Shown: positions 12,896-24,700, counted from the first letter of the stretch. The stretch is DNA of 64,000 nt from Epiperipatus broadwayi (GCA_028023455.1 JAQFVV010006310.1:372001-436000), one strand, 5' to 3'. Made by a program: numbers and translations. Notes: generated by a model from the letters alone, not told the origin.

Positions 12896-13196
12896 CAGAG
12901 GTAGTCAACCTTTTTATACCTACTGCCCAATTTTGTATCTCTGTTAGTAGTAAAATTTTCTAACTGCCCACCGGTTCCACAGTAATGGTGTTTTATAAAA
13001 TAGGGAAGTAACTTTATAAAATTTATAAAGCAGAGTTACATCAAGCTAAAGCATATAAATCTCAATGAAATTTTTTTAAAAAGTCAATTAAATTTAAAGA
13101 AAAAAAGTGCTTCAGTGTCGGCTAAAACCCCTACCGCCCATCATGAAGGCTGGAACTCCCACTAGTGGACAGTAGGGACCAGGTTGACTACCACCG
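12896..13196. mobile_element. non-autonomous hAT-like transposon (301 bp) with 8-bp TSD
   Basis: The element begins CAGAGGTAGTCAACCT and ends with the inverted counterpart AGGTTGACTACCACCG. It is flanked by GTTTAGAG at 12888-12895 and GCTTAGAG at 13197-13204, an 8-bp duplication with one mismatch. An 8-bp TSD with a CAG-type terminus is characteristic of the hAT superfamily. There is no open frame, so it needs a transposase from elsewhere. Confidence 0.85.
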
Positions 13197-13295
13197 GCTT
13201 AGAGTTAAACATTACCTGGTATGTGAATTTTCACTCATACATATATGTGAAGAGAGCAGCAAGATTACAGTTTTTAAACCTTGTCATTTCTTTTA

Positions 13296-13495
13296 ACTGC
13301 TTAGGTTTTCAGGCTCCATATTGAATTTTTTAAAAAACTGACATGAGACAATTTTCACAATAACTTCAGTTTTAAAATAATGTTAGAGCAAAAACAATTA
13401 CATTAATAGAAACTAGAAAAACTATGGCAAACAATAAGAATAAGATAAATAGTGATAACTATATAAAAAATAAGGAAAAAAAGAAATTTTCACAT
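13296..13495 (+). repeat. dispersed about 200-bp repeat, copy 1
   Basis: The segment is homologous in direct orientation to 29410-29605. Shared blocks are ACTGCTT, CCATATTGAATTTTTTAAAA, ATAACTTCAGTTTTAA, AGAAACTAGAAAAACTA and ACTATATAAAAAATAAG. The head TAACTGCTT is also seen at the ends of the repeats at 14596 and 37463. Class is unknown; it is probably a MITE. Confidence 0.75.
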
Positions 13496-13876
13496 CCGAA
13501 ATAATTATTATTTTATTGTTTGTTCATAATTTGGAAATTAACATTAACTAAAATTCAAATTACATCTTCAGTGATAATTTCTTTGTATTCCTCACAAAAT
13601 TATCTTTCTAAACATGTATAACATGTCTTACCTGAGATAATCCATAGCTTCACAATCTCCAAAAGAAGTTGGATATGAATTCTTCATTTTTATCTTCTAC
13701 CCCAACAGTTCCAAATGTCAAAGGCATCTATAAAGAAAAAGATTCATCCTAATAAAAGATACAAAAGAAATCATCATAGCAATTGGCTTCTTGTCTATCT
13801 AAAACTAGAAATTGTAGGCTACTGTCTATATCACTGATAAAATGAGTTTCATTTCTTCATTTTATATTTTTTTGTG

Positions 13877-13942
13877 TACATCAGTGATGTTTATATTCTT
13901 TATGGACACCAGTGATGTTTATATTCTTTATGCACACAACTG
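13877..13942 (+). repeat. short tandem repeat, about 33-bp unit
   Basis: A unit containing CAGTGATGTTTATATTCTTTATG is present twice in full, with a third partial ACTGATG at the end. Confidence 0.75.
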
Positions 13943-14593
13943 ATGCTATCTTGTTATATTTATTGTATCACATAGATATTTATTTGCATATAGTCCATTT
14001 GTTAGCTATAGACTTGAAAATAATGTTATGAAACATATAGCAAAACCAGAGTGACTCCAAAGCATGAACAAGAATAAACAAAAACATAAACAAGAATCAG
14101 AATTTGATTATATGCCTGCGTATGCGATCTTTGTATACATTTGATTATTAGTTTTATAACTCATTACTTGTAAACACAAACATATTATATAAACATAATT
14201 ATAAATAATAAATTATTATACTTTTTGAAAATCATTATTTTTATAAAATAAGTGGATTAGTGTAGGTAGAACTTTAGAAAATTACGATAGATATGAATTC
14301 TATATGAGCATAAATAAATATATAATTACAAACTAACACATACTAATTACAAACTAAAATTAATAAAAAAGATAATTTTTTCAAAAAGTTAAAAAAAAAA
14401 TTTAAATATTATTAAAAAAATTAAAATTTTATACTTACGAGTAATTACATTGAAGCTCTATTGTGGGCCTTGATTGTGAATAACATGCGGCAAATGTTAA
14501 CTTGCATTTGGTAAACCATTTTTTTTATTTTATCGCTTCGTGGTAATTACAAAAGTTAGCAAAAAAGAAAAAAAATTAAATACTGTGGTCGAT

Positions 14594-14798
14594 TAAAACT
14601 GCTGCCAAAAATCCAAATTTCAACCGATTTTTTTGAGATAAACATCTGAAAAACACGTCATTGAGCTATCAAATACCCGTATTTTAGTTGACGTCATGTT
14701 TATACTTTTTATGTCAGTAAAGAAAGAAAACAACACGTTATCCGACGAGCGCTCAAAGAGCTCCCACAACGCTCATGGAGCGCAAGCAGTTAAAATTA
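14594..14798. mobile_element. MITE-like element with TTAAAACTGCT-type ends, copy 1
   Basis: The left end TTAAAACTGCTGCC and the right end GCAAGCAGTTAAAA are inverted copies of each other, allowing one or two mismatches. The interior around 14641-14735 is an inverted match to 37534-37616. TTAA lies at both ends, so a TTAA target is possible but cannot be told apart from the TIR itself. No coding is present. Confidence 0.6.
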
Positions 14799-15121
14799 TT
14801 ATTTATTTCTTGTCTATGATAAATCTCTTATACTAATTAGCTTTCCTTGCAGAAAAATTATAATTTTTAGATGACATTCACCTATATGTTAGCATGTTTA
14901 CCAAGATAAAATCTGTTTTGTGGAGTAATTTATTTCTTTGAAATTATCTGACCACACCTGGGTTTTAAAATTTGTAAAAACAAGAATAAACTTACACAGA
15001 TATTAAATTTGAATTATAACAAAGAGAAAGTTTGTAGATTGACACTATTTTTTATCAATTACTGAGGTAATGATTTTGTTTGAAAACTGGTAACAGATGG
15101 AAATTAAAGATGAAAAATATC

Positions 15122-15440
15122 TTAACTTGTAAACAAGCGTGGTAAAAACCTGGCTCGACTATTTATTCCGATTGCTGGAAGGGTTACAGGACGGCTGATC
15201 TCGAGGCTGTTAGGTTTCATCACCTCAAAGTAAACCATTGGTATAATTTTGTTGGCCCCTCCACAGGCGCCCACACACAAAACATCGAGAGGTTGCAGGA
15301 GGGGGTGTTGAAATGGCAGAATAAGTGACATAGAAGCACTGTTAGGTCATTAATCGATGACTACCTGGTCAAGTTTATGTGGTGGCATCTACACTATGGC
15401 CAAAATCTCTTCATCTCAATTTTGAAAGAGATGATGAGTT
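15122..15440. other. GC-richer sequence, unknown
   Basis: This stretch adjoins copy B of the 1-kb repeat and is probably part of the same insertion, although I could not match it to sequence next to copy A. Minus-strand open frames here (for example 15122-15331) have no family I recognise. Confidence 0.3.
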
Positions 15441-16460
15441 TACGTTGTACCGGTCAAGCTAGCACATTCGCGCAACAGAATCCAGAGTCCAAGCAAAGAT
15501 ACCAAGCCGACCAGTATGAGATGGTTAGATCTGGAGACTGACCGCACTTCAACTCCTTCACCTGTGCTCCAAGACTCACGACCCTACGGATGACCACCTT
15601 GAAGATATATATAGATATCATTTTAACCGCGAGCCGACATAGGTCAGGGAGAAGCAATGAGACTCATAACAAAAAAAATGGAATTTATTAACTGGATATC
15701 TTTAAAACTAATTAATGCATCGGAAATCACATATATAATATAAAGAATTTTGAATTGGATTGAAATAAATAAGATGAGATCAGAGTAATTTATTAAATTG
15801 TATGTTTATTTTTGCAGATTAAATTTGACGATTTTTATCTATATTATTCTTGCATTTTACAATAAAAATCGCGTAGCATCTAACATTTTTGGAGAGCGTT
15901 AACCTTCTCTCCTTACAATTAAAATTATTTTACATTTGTTGTGCTATTTGATGAAATTAAATATTGTTTTCATCATTTGCTTTATTATCTTATTGATCAG
16001 TCACTGCATTGTAGCTATGGGGCAGATTATGCTAATCCCTCTTATTTCATGGTTTTCAGCTAAGTAATCAGGCAAGCCTTGTTTTCACATATATGTGAAA
16101 CATTTAAAGTCAAATTTATCTATAATATTATTATTTCAAACTATTGTGCAGAGACCGAAACTAGCTCTTGAATATGTCAGGCAATGGCTGAAACTTAATT
16201 TAAGGGAGGAAGGGTTCGCACAAAGAACAATGTGCTAGAGTGCTGGTAACCAGTTATAATAAATGTTGCTCTACGGATGGATTAATATTTAGGGTTTTGT
16301 GATCAACACGGAGCCCTATAACCGATCGCCATGCTGCTAAAGAGGGTTGGGGTAGCTAACACTATTGCCTGGAATTTGACGTCAGGTCTTATTCGTGTGC
16401 GACCCAAGGAGTGTAAGAGGGATGGCTTCCGGTCCCATCTTAAAGAAAATGCAACATAAC
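15440..16460 (-). repeat. dispersed about 1-kb GC-richer element, copy B
   Basis: This is the inverted partner of 6945-7990. On the minus strand AAGATGGGACC lies at about 16440 and GTCGTGAGTCTTGGAG at about 15570, in the same order and at a similar distance as in copy A. A minus-strand frame of 67 codons at 15454-15657 covers the best-conserved block, but the matching stretch in copy A is not open in a corresponding way. I therefore do not call it a gene. Confidence 0.65.
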
Positions 16461-18160
16461 GAAAGTTTAAATGTATAATAAAATTATCACATCCCAAAAG
16501 TTGAAATAATTTAATATTTAGAGAACATAGCTAATCAGTGTAATCATTAGCCCAACTCTAATATAGCATTTTAATAATCATATGCTATACCTGGGCGTAC
16601 TTTTAAATATTCTTGCTTTTTAGTTTCAATCTCAAATAACAATTTGATTACGATTAATTAATAAAAAAAAAAAGGGGAAAAAGTATATTTGGAGGGCTTT
16701 TACAAATGAAATAAATAACAAATATACTTATTCAAGGCTTGGATATTGCTTAGTGAAATTAAATTGAAATTTACTTTGTTAAAAAAGATTCCCATTTTAA
16801 ATTGCCAACAAATAATTAAATAATCAAGGTAAATAATAATCAGCACAACCAATTCTTAACAGTTATTTAAGAGGGTTTGAAACAGGTGCATTAAGTCGAT
16901 AAATAATTATTAAATGAAGAGGGGTCATTCTCTCTTCTCTTATTATTAATATTGAATGCCCGTGTTTCAGCATTAGTATAATTTGTATTTTTAAAATAAA
17001 AAATAAAGAAACCATAGTAAACTGCAGTGAGAAAATAAAAAAAATTATTAAAATCATTTAGTTAAGAAAATTAGAAAGAAGATAGAATTATATAATTAAA
17101 TTTAAGAATAAATTTTACACTTGAATTAAGATTTTAGAATTAAAATAAATTTTATAAGTCTAGACTTAAAGAAAATTAATATATTGAACAGTTAGAATGG
17201 TGATGTTACGGTCATCTTGTAGTACTTAGTGAGTTACGAGTCTTTGTGGCGGCTTGCGGCATCATTTCTTCCACGGTTAGAGGGAGTGTTATGGCCATAC
17301 TGGTGATGGGGTTTTGGAAGTAAAGGCCCGTCGCCTTCACTCTGGAGCTTAGCAAGGTGCCTGTTTAGCCCGACATTTTTCTCGCAGATATAAAAATTAT
17401 TGTCTTAACTGGATGTCAAAATGTTCACGGTTGCTTTTGGTTCAGGATACACCTGATTCAATAGCTTAACGATGATCAAAGAAGGCAAAACTTCACAGAT
17501 GTAGCATTCAAGCTGTAAAGATTTCAAAGATTCAAAGCGTCAAGGTTTCAAAAAGTAAAGATCTAAGATGGCTCCTCCACTTTACATGGCCTTTTTAAAT
17601 GATCGCCTTATCAGCCCACACACCTTGGAATTTCATCTCCATCAAGATTACAAAATTTTTAATTTGCTTAGGAAATTAGTGGTTGATTTCAAACACGCTG
17701 ACATTCCTTTTAGGTGTTATAACTTTTCTCTGATTATCAAATTTTTAATTAAATCGAATTTTAATCAGTTTAATCTGATACTAGATTTTATTTTTAATTA
17801 GTCAGGAATTTTGTTCTGATTTTATAATTTATGTGTAAAATCCCTGCTGTAAACCTATTTTTAATTAGCGAGGTCTCCAAAATAATTTAGAATCAATTAG
17901 CTAGATTATTTTAAAATTGGCTTTTCTTTTTAGAAACCTAAGGCAGGTGTGGCATATACTGATACAATTGTTTACAGCAAAAACTTTACTAAACTTTTAA
18001 TTCTCCGAAAATACTTTTATTTTTAGAAAAAAAATCTTTTTTTTTTTCTTTTTAAAAAGAAGCTTGTCAGCGCATTTGCAATCAATCACCCTTTCAATGT
18101 GTTTTTACATTAAATTGGTTTATAATAAAAATGAAACTTAAAATTTAATAAATATTTTTA
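16460..18160. other. mostly AT-rich; a GC-richer patch at about 17200-17400
   Basis: The patch at 17200-17400 reads like transposon-derived sequence by composition, but I found no second copy or motif. The plus-strand frame at 17568-17801 gives a protein I do not recognise, in AT-rich context, and I do not call it a gene. Confidence 0.35.
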
Positions 18161-18169
18161 ATCAGACTA

Positions 18170-18465
18170 TGTATATATATATTCAATATAGGTGGATTAT
18201 ATTCCCACATACGAATTTAAGTAATAAATTAATAAATTGACGCTACATTATTACTGTTTAAAAATATTACGCGATAAAATTATACGCTATAACTCTGGCA
18301 ATACTATTCAATTATAGCGTTCTTTCGTATGTGCGTATATAATGCTGTTTATATAGCCGTGATTGCAATTTTTAGCTTACAAATCTTAATTTAGACTTAT
18401 TAAACAGGTTTGAACTTAGCACAGACGAGTGGGTTATTAGGATGGTTGGTGAAACGGTGAGGGAT
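18170..18465 (-). repeat. tRNA-like SINE or SINE-headed repeat, copy 2
   Basis: This is the inverted relative of 5230-5570. On the minus strand it reads a tRNA-like head containing CTAATAACCCACTCGTCTGT, then AAGTTCAAACCTG at the B-box position, then ATTATATACGCACATACG, and it ends after TTCGTATGTGGG. Divergence between the two copies is high. The 3' tail and flanking duplication were not found. Confidence 0.5.
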
Positions 18466-19071
18466 TTGAAGACAACCGTTTCAATGTTTACCAAGATTTT
18501 TGCTATTGTCATTTTTTGTTTTTGTTATTCAAAAAGTTGTTTTATTACAGTTCCAACTTGCATCCAGAGATCTGTATTATCGATGATACTAGTACCAGTG
18601 TTTTTAAATTGTATTACTGTTATATTCATTTAAATGTAAAAATTTCAGTTTTATATTTTTGAAATGTATAATTATTGCTATTAATTAATTTTTATTTGTA
18701 AATTATAATAGTCGAATGTTGAACATTTCTAAAGGAAATTAACAAGAAATCTTATTGATAAAACCTTTATTTGAAATAAAAATTTCATCTTTTTTATTGG
18801 CATTTTTAGGAATAACAAGCTGTTACCTGAAATCTGATATTTATATATCTTTAATACTTTCTCAACCTAATATCAAGAATTCTAAAAAATCCTTTTTGAC
18901 TAACAGCAATCCCTGCATGTCTGCAAGAAAAAAAGGTAATGGTGGGAAACGATAATGCTTACTCTTTACTAGCTTTCTTAATACAGCATTACTCCTTGCA
19001 AACATAAACATAAGTTAGCATATTTATAATGTTTATGAACATATTTTAATAAATTGTTACAAAATTTATTT
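18466..19071. other. AT-rich sequence with no recognised feature
   Basis: Two chance-looking frames (18442-18633 and 18755-18955) lie here. Neither resembles a known family. Confidence 0.4.
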
Positions 19072-19092
19072 AAATTATTGGTACTTGTGTAT

Positions 19093-19274
19093 AATTCAAC
19101 TGATGACGTATTACCCTAAAGGCATATCATTCTAATCTTGCGATTTTTAAGATAACGTCTCCAAGTGATTTGCGGACACATGTAATCGCTAAAATGTGTC
19201 CGCAGATCACGTGAACACGGTACGTTAAAAACGCAACATTAGATCGATATGCCTTCAGGGTAATACGTCATAGG
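19093..19274. repeat. subterminal inverted repeat of the 2.6-kb element
   Basis: The left arm starts at GATGACGTATTACCCT and passes through CTAATCTTGCG to TTGCGGACACA. The right arm, from TGTGTCCGCAGATCACGTG on, returns through CGCAACATTAGAT to AGGGTAATACGTCAT. Arms are about 80 bp each around an 18-bp loop near 19188. It could fold into a long hairpin next to the left end. Confidence 0.8.
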
Positions 19275-19504
19275 TTAATCACGTGGTAAAAAACATGGCA
19301 AAAATATAAAAATTTTAAAAAAAAATAAACATAAAAAAAAAGAAAAAAATGTGACGCAGGTCACGTGATAAAAAAAAAGGGCAAAAATCTGATGCAGGTC
19401 AGGCAAATAGTAAAAAAAAAAAAATGTACATGCATGTATCAAAATAATTTAGAAAAAACTATATTCTAATTTATAAAACCACCCTATATTATGCTCAATT
19501 ATAA

Positions 19505-19612
19505 AAAACAGCGCGTAGCGCTGGAGTTGGCGGGGGGGCCTTTGTGTTTTTGACAAGCCGTTAGGCTTGGCGTACACCTATACCTTGTATTACTCTCATA
19601 GCTGTAATTTTT
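19505..19612 (+). other. GC-rich hairpin module, copy 1
   Basis: The module carries CAGCGCGTAGCGCTG, a perfect stem with a 3-base loop, then TTGGCGGGGGGGCC, then the stem CAAGCC with loop GTTA closed by GGCTTG, then GCGTACAC and ACTCTCATAGCTG. A second copy with paired base changes in the second stem lies at 20284-20394. Confidence 0.7.
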
Positions 19613-19619
19613 ATAATTG

Positions 19620-21180
19620 CCCATGAATTTACGAAAAATAATTTTCTGTATGATATAATTCAGAAATTAAAAATTGCCGATGAATTTACGAAAAATAATT
19701 TTCTGTATGATACAATTCAGAAATTAAAAATTAAATTAAAACGTAATTCAATGGTAGAAATATTAACAAAAATTTTTTGTAAATTTTAAATAAACAGCTA
19801 AATTAAAAAGACGCGATTTAATGCAAATCTGGTATTAATGGCGTCATTTAATGCAAATCTGGTATTAATGGCGTCGCACCCTGTAATTTTTATAATTGCC
19901 GATGAATTTACGAAAAATAATTTGAGAATTGTAGAAATATTAACAAAAAGTTTTTATAATTGACGATGAATTTATGAAAAATAATTTGAGAATTGTAGAA
20001 ATATTAACAAAAAGATTTTGTAAATTTAAAATAAACAGATAAATAAAAAACAGTTTACCGGAATAAATTACGAAAAATAATTTTCTGTATGATACAATTC
20101 AGAAATTAAAAATGAAATTAAAACATAATTCAATTGTAGACTGATAATACGTCATCGGTTGAATTATCCAGGTCACATGCTAAAAAATATTCAAAAATGA
20201 AAAATATCTGACGCAGGTCAGGCAAATACTAAAAAAAAAAATGTACATGCATGCGTCAAAATATTATTCTCAATTTTAAAATACAGCAGCGCGTAGAGCT
20301 GGAATTGGCGGGGGGGCCTCCGGATGTTTTTGTCGGGCCACAGGCCCGGCGTACACGTATATCAGACATTGTTTTACTCTCATAGCTGTATGATATAATT
20401 CAGAAATTAAAAATAAAATTAAAACGTAATTCAATGTAAGTTTGAGAATTGTAGAAATATTAACAAATATTTTTTGTAAATAAGTTTGAGAATTGTAGAA
20501 ATATTAACAAAAACTTTTTGTAAATTTTAAATAAACACCTAAATAAAAAAAGACGCGATCTAATGCAAATCTGGTATTAATGGCGCCGCACTTTTACATG
20601 CATTTGGTAATTTTAAAAACGTACTGCATATTGCAAAATTGATTTAAAAAATTATTTCAAATTATTTACACATTAAAAACGTAATGTAGAAATATTAACA
20701 AAAAGTACTTTACCCGAATTAATGCGAATCTGGCATTAATGGCGTCCTTGTTATCACATGCATTTATTTGGCAATGTATATTCAAAATTTGTTTTAAAAA
20801 ATTATTGAAAATTATTTACACATTAAACGTAATTCAATGTAAGTTTGAGAATTGTAGAAATATTAACAAATATTTTTTGTAAATAAGTTTGAGAATTATA
20901 GAAATATTAACAAAAACTTTTTGTAAATTTTAAATAAACACCTAAATAAAAAAGACGCGATCTAATGCAAATCTGGTATTAATGGCATCCAGAAAACGCC
21001 GCACTTTTACATGCATTTGATAATTTTTAAAACGTACTGCATATTGCAAAATTGATTTAAAAAATTATTTCAAATTATTTACACATTAAAAACGTAATGT
21101 AGAAATATTAACAAAAAGTTTTTGTAAATTTAAAATAAACAGATAAATAAAAAACACTTTACCGGAGAATAAATTATTTA
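19620..21180 (+). repeat. mosaic of reiterated blocks inside the 2.6-kb element
   Basis: Recurring blocks are GATGAATTTACGAAAAATAA, TCTGTATGATAYAATTCAGA, GAATTGTAGAAATATTAACA, TAATGCAAATCTGGTATTAA followed by TGGCGTC or a variant, and ACATGCATTTGGTAATTTT. They recur several times in changing order, some at a spacing of about 400 bp, which suggests repeated internal duplication. Confidence 0.75.
20284..20394 (+). other. GC-rich hairpin module, copy 2
   Basis: The order is the same as in copy 1: CAGCGCGTAGAGCTG (one stem mismatch), TTGGCGGGGGGGCC, the stem CGGGCC with loop ACA closed by GGCCCG, GCGTACAC, and ACTCTCATAGCTG. Relative to copy 1 the second stem differs at two positions on each side, and both pairs are kept. 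Confidence 0.7.
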
Positions 21181-21450
21181 CACATTAAACGTAATTCAAT
21201 GTAAGTTTCAGAATTGTAGAAATATTAACAAAAACTTTTTGTAAATTTAAAATAAACAGATAAATAAAAAACACTTTACCGGAGAAGTTTGAGAATTGTA
21301 GAAATATTAACAAAAACTTTTTGTAAATTTAAAATAAACAGATAAATAAAAAACACTTTACCGGAGAAGTTTGAGAATTGTAGAAATATTAACAAAAAAT
21401 TTTTGTAAATTTAAAATAAACAGATAAATAAAACACTTTACCCGAATTAA
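21180..21450 (+). repeat. tandem array, about 75-80-bp unit
   Basis: The unit contains GAATTGTAGAAATATTAACA, TTTTTGTAAATTTAAAATAA, ACAGATAAATAAA and ACTTTACCGGAGAAGTTT. Nearly identical units start at about 21210, 21293 and 21370; the last ends in ACTTTACCCGAATTAA. Confidence 0.85.
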
Positions 21451-21610
21451 CAGCTCAAAAAAGTAACTGTGATGCCGTGGATAGCAAAATCGCAATAGAA
21501 AGAAAAATCAAAAAATTTCCCAAACCTCTCTACGAATTTTAAATCTCGCGGGTGAAAAAAAAAAAAAAATTGACTCTCTGATGGATTAATCACGCCAGTC
21601 ACTTGGTTAC

Positions 21611-21628
21611 CATGACAACGTTGTCATG
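21611..21628. other. perfect 18-bp palindrome
   Basis: CATGACAACGTTGTCATG is its own reverse complement. It lies 75 bp inside the right end of the 2.6-kb element and could be a dimeric protein binding site, though that is only inference. Confidence 0.6.
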
Positions 21629-21711
21629 CAAAAAATGTCGATGTCTACCGGAAGGGAAATCGGTAAGTCAAAAACGTCATCGGTTGAATTATTCACAAGT
21701 ACCAAATTATT

Positions 21712-24700
21712 TGTATTGTATATGTGTGCATGCTTTTTTGAAAATGCTTACAAGAACATGCATCTATCTATTTTTAATACATGCATAGATGTATATATAT
21801 ATTCACATTCATTTAAAGTGTTGGAGTAAATTGAATTCTGTGACTTGCTGGGTAAATCTGTTGTATTTATGATCTGAAATTCAAATATTTGGTCAAATTG
21901 GCTGATTTTTTAAGTAGCAAGATCACATATCATTTCAAAAACTGTCTGTTAAAATAAGCTTTGTAGATATCTAAAACTAGTAACTTAATGAGAAATTTGT
22001 TGTTAGTTCTGTAAAAATGTTTTCTTACTTTTTATAATTCACTTTCTTTAAGATAAAGTTTGGAGGATCTATAATGGATTAGTTTGACTTAATTTTTTTT
22101 TAGGATTTGTAATAGATTTGTCTGGCTGTTAATAGCATTCATGTAATAAGTAGACTTGTCATTATTAATCAACAATTATCTCAGCCCATTATTTTAATTC
22201 TTTTATCTAATTTTTTTTTATTTTGTTGAATACCTAGTTGTGTTTAATATCACATTAGTTTGCATATATCAGAGGTTAGACTGTGTTCTTATGGTTATTG
22301 TTTAACTAACATTGTTGCAAAATAATTCTTAAATACATGCATCTAATGCAGTAGATTTTCAGAAGAAATGCTGTGCATTTTTAATATGCCTCTGCTTTGC
22401 AACTTATGATTTTATGTTCTACAAGCATACACTCCCTTGCAAATAATTGCTTCAGCAATATATAAAACATTTCCATTCTTACAAAGCATCTATCATTATT
22501 CCATACTCAATATCATATGACTTGCATGCTGTTCATCATATGTGGTAATAAAAATAAATACAACATACTAAAAAGAAATGACAAATATGGTTTATCAACT
22601 GTTTATATTTCCTAAAATTTTTGCCCAGGAATATTATGAACAAAACTTTACGTGCTATCTTTTTTTTTAATTGTGCAATAACATATCATGGATTTAGTTA
22701 TTAGTAGTATTAGTGTCTCAAACTTAATAATGAATTTAGATTTAAAATTAACATTCCATATAGGTTTTTTTTTATGTATAAGGTATATAAATTGCAAGAT
22801 TTTCAAAAACATGACATCTTAAAGTATTTATAGATTATGTAATATATATATATATGTGTGTGCTATCAAAGCTATTATATTTATCTTTGGAACAATGTAG
22901 TTTTTGAATCATTAATATAACTAAAATTATAAGCTTTAACTCAGCCAAAATGTAATAATAGATATATGAAGAATGTATAGAAAAAAACTTTCATAAAATA
23001 TGTTTTAAACACTATATGCTTAGCCGGTTCTTAACTATTACAAGTCATAGACATAGCATAAGTTGGGAGGTAGGAATGGGTGTATATATATATATGCTGT
23101 TATTGCTAATTTATATGAAATTTAAATATGAAAATTAATTTGGTAGAATAAGCCAGATCTTAGAAAGGGGTACACATGATTTTCTATTATGAGGTAACGT
23201 ATGAAATGACATTTAAAAATTATGGATTTGGCATGTGTCAGTATATGTAATTTGAATTACAGTGATAACAAAAGGGTTGTTTCAAATGTCTCTCTTTTTT
23301 TTTTTTTTATCTCTTGATACTTTTTTTTTATTTACACCCAAACATTTTACAACAATAAATGCCATGAATATTACGAGCTAAAGATTCTTCAATCAAAAGT
23401 CACAATATCTTTTTTCTTATCTTATGCCACATGATCTTCTGATATATAAAGTATTTGATTGTTTTGCAAAATCTTGTATAATTTAAGATTTTGAATATTT
23501 TGGAGCTGCCCATTGAATCCATAATTTTTCTATAAGCTGACTATCACAAGTAATAAAGCAAATATCTATAAATGTCAGAAAGTAGTTCAAATAGTGATTT
23601 TTTATATTGATTCAAAACCAAGATAATTGCCTCAATCTCACTTTATTCCCAGATACAACAATAGAAAAAAATACCTGTGTAATTTCTCATTAGTATAAAA
23701 AGATATTTGTATAATCACTAATTCACCAGATCTGTTGTTATAATGGAATTATATAAAAATTATAACATTGCAAAATCTTCACCATAATTCATTTTCTAAG
23801 TGCTGTAAAATGTCAAAAAATCATTTATATATTTTTATATAAATTTTACCTTGCTTTCACACTTAATATTTGATATTTCAAACACCCAACCTATTTTAAA
23901 AGTATTCTGCATGTCAAAATTTTTTAAAAAAGTATCTTATAGATGACTGGATATATTTGTTTAATATCAGTGTAATGTCAAATTCAAATGAAGTGAATAA
24001 TTAGATACTTTAAAAGCATTAAAGTATAGGGTATTATTATAATTGAATTATTGAGGCAGTAAAATGTACATCTCTTGATTATCCTTATTAGTATGTTGCT
24101 CTTGCTAACCACTTAATATAATTTATTCTGGTATTTCAGAGCTATATGGCAAACTTAGTAAACTTTTTCTTATTAATTATGATTATATTTTCTATATAGA
24201 TCTGTACATATTGTATTATATATATATTACTAAAGAATTTTTTTATATATATTTAAATGAAAATTGTGAAATTGATTTTAGGCTGACATTCAGGGGGAAA
24301 AAATACTTATTTTCTCAAAAATATTTATTTAAAACATTTTCTATTTCATTCAGGATTTGAATCACATGTATATGATCAATATGGCATGCATTGATTGGGA
24401 TTAGAGAGAAGGACATCATTGTGAATCAAAATATGAACTGAATTAAATGTTTGAACTGAGCAGATCCCTTTTAAATGGTTTAATGATGTTCCTTAATTTC
24501 TATTCTTATTTTTAAACAAATTATTTAAATCATTAAAATCAACTGCTATTAAAATGCCAAATTTTAGGTTTTGTAATTAAACTTATCTTTATAATTTTGG
24601 TCCTTCTGTCTTTATTATTAGTTTTTTTTTTTTAGCTATAATACTCAGATATAAACAAACATTTACCATAGATTTGTTTATTTCAAAATTACAGTGAACA
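21712..24700. other. AT-rich sequence with no recognised feature
   Basis: This long stretch has short TA and GT runs (near 22840 and 23080) and stops in every frame. I see no repeat pair or motif worth naming. Confidence 0.45.

Larger units (their letters stand above)
19080..21703. mobile_element. 2.6-kb TIR element with perfect 8-bp TSD and repeat-rich interior
   Basis: The left end GGTACTTGTGTATAATTCAA and the right end, read inverted as GGTACTTGTGAATAATTCAA, form a TIR of about 30 bp that continues through CTGATGACGT and CCGATGACGT respectively. The element is flanked by identical AAATTATT at 19072-19079 and 21704-21711. The interior has no long open frame. It holds a subterminal inverted repeat, two GC-rich hairpin modules, a mosaic of repeated blocks and a tandem array. 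An 8-bp TSD is known from hAT, P and Merlin elements; the GG-starting TIR would suit Merlin best, but this is a guess. It is a non-autonomous element of undetermined superfamily. Confidence 0.85.

Noticed and set aside
17568-17801. A 77-codon plus-strand frame starting at an ATG.
   Set aside because: The translation matches no family I know and the composition equals that of the AT-rich flanks.
19620-21450. Regularly repeated blocks that might suggest a CRISPR array.
   Set aside because: Repeats are irregular in order and spacing, have no unique spacers of constant length, and sit inside a eukaryotic TIR element.
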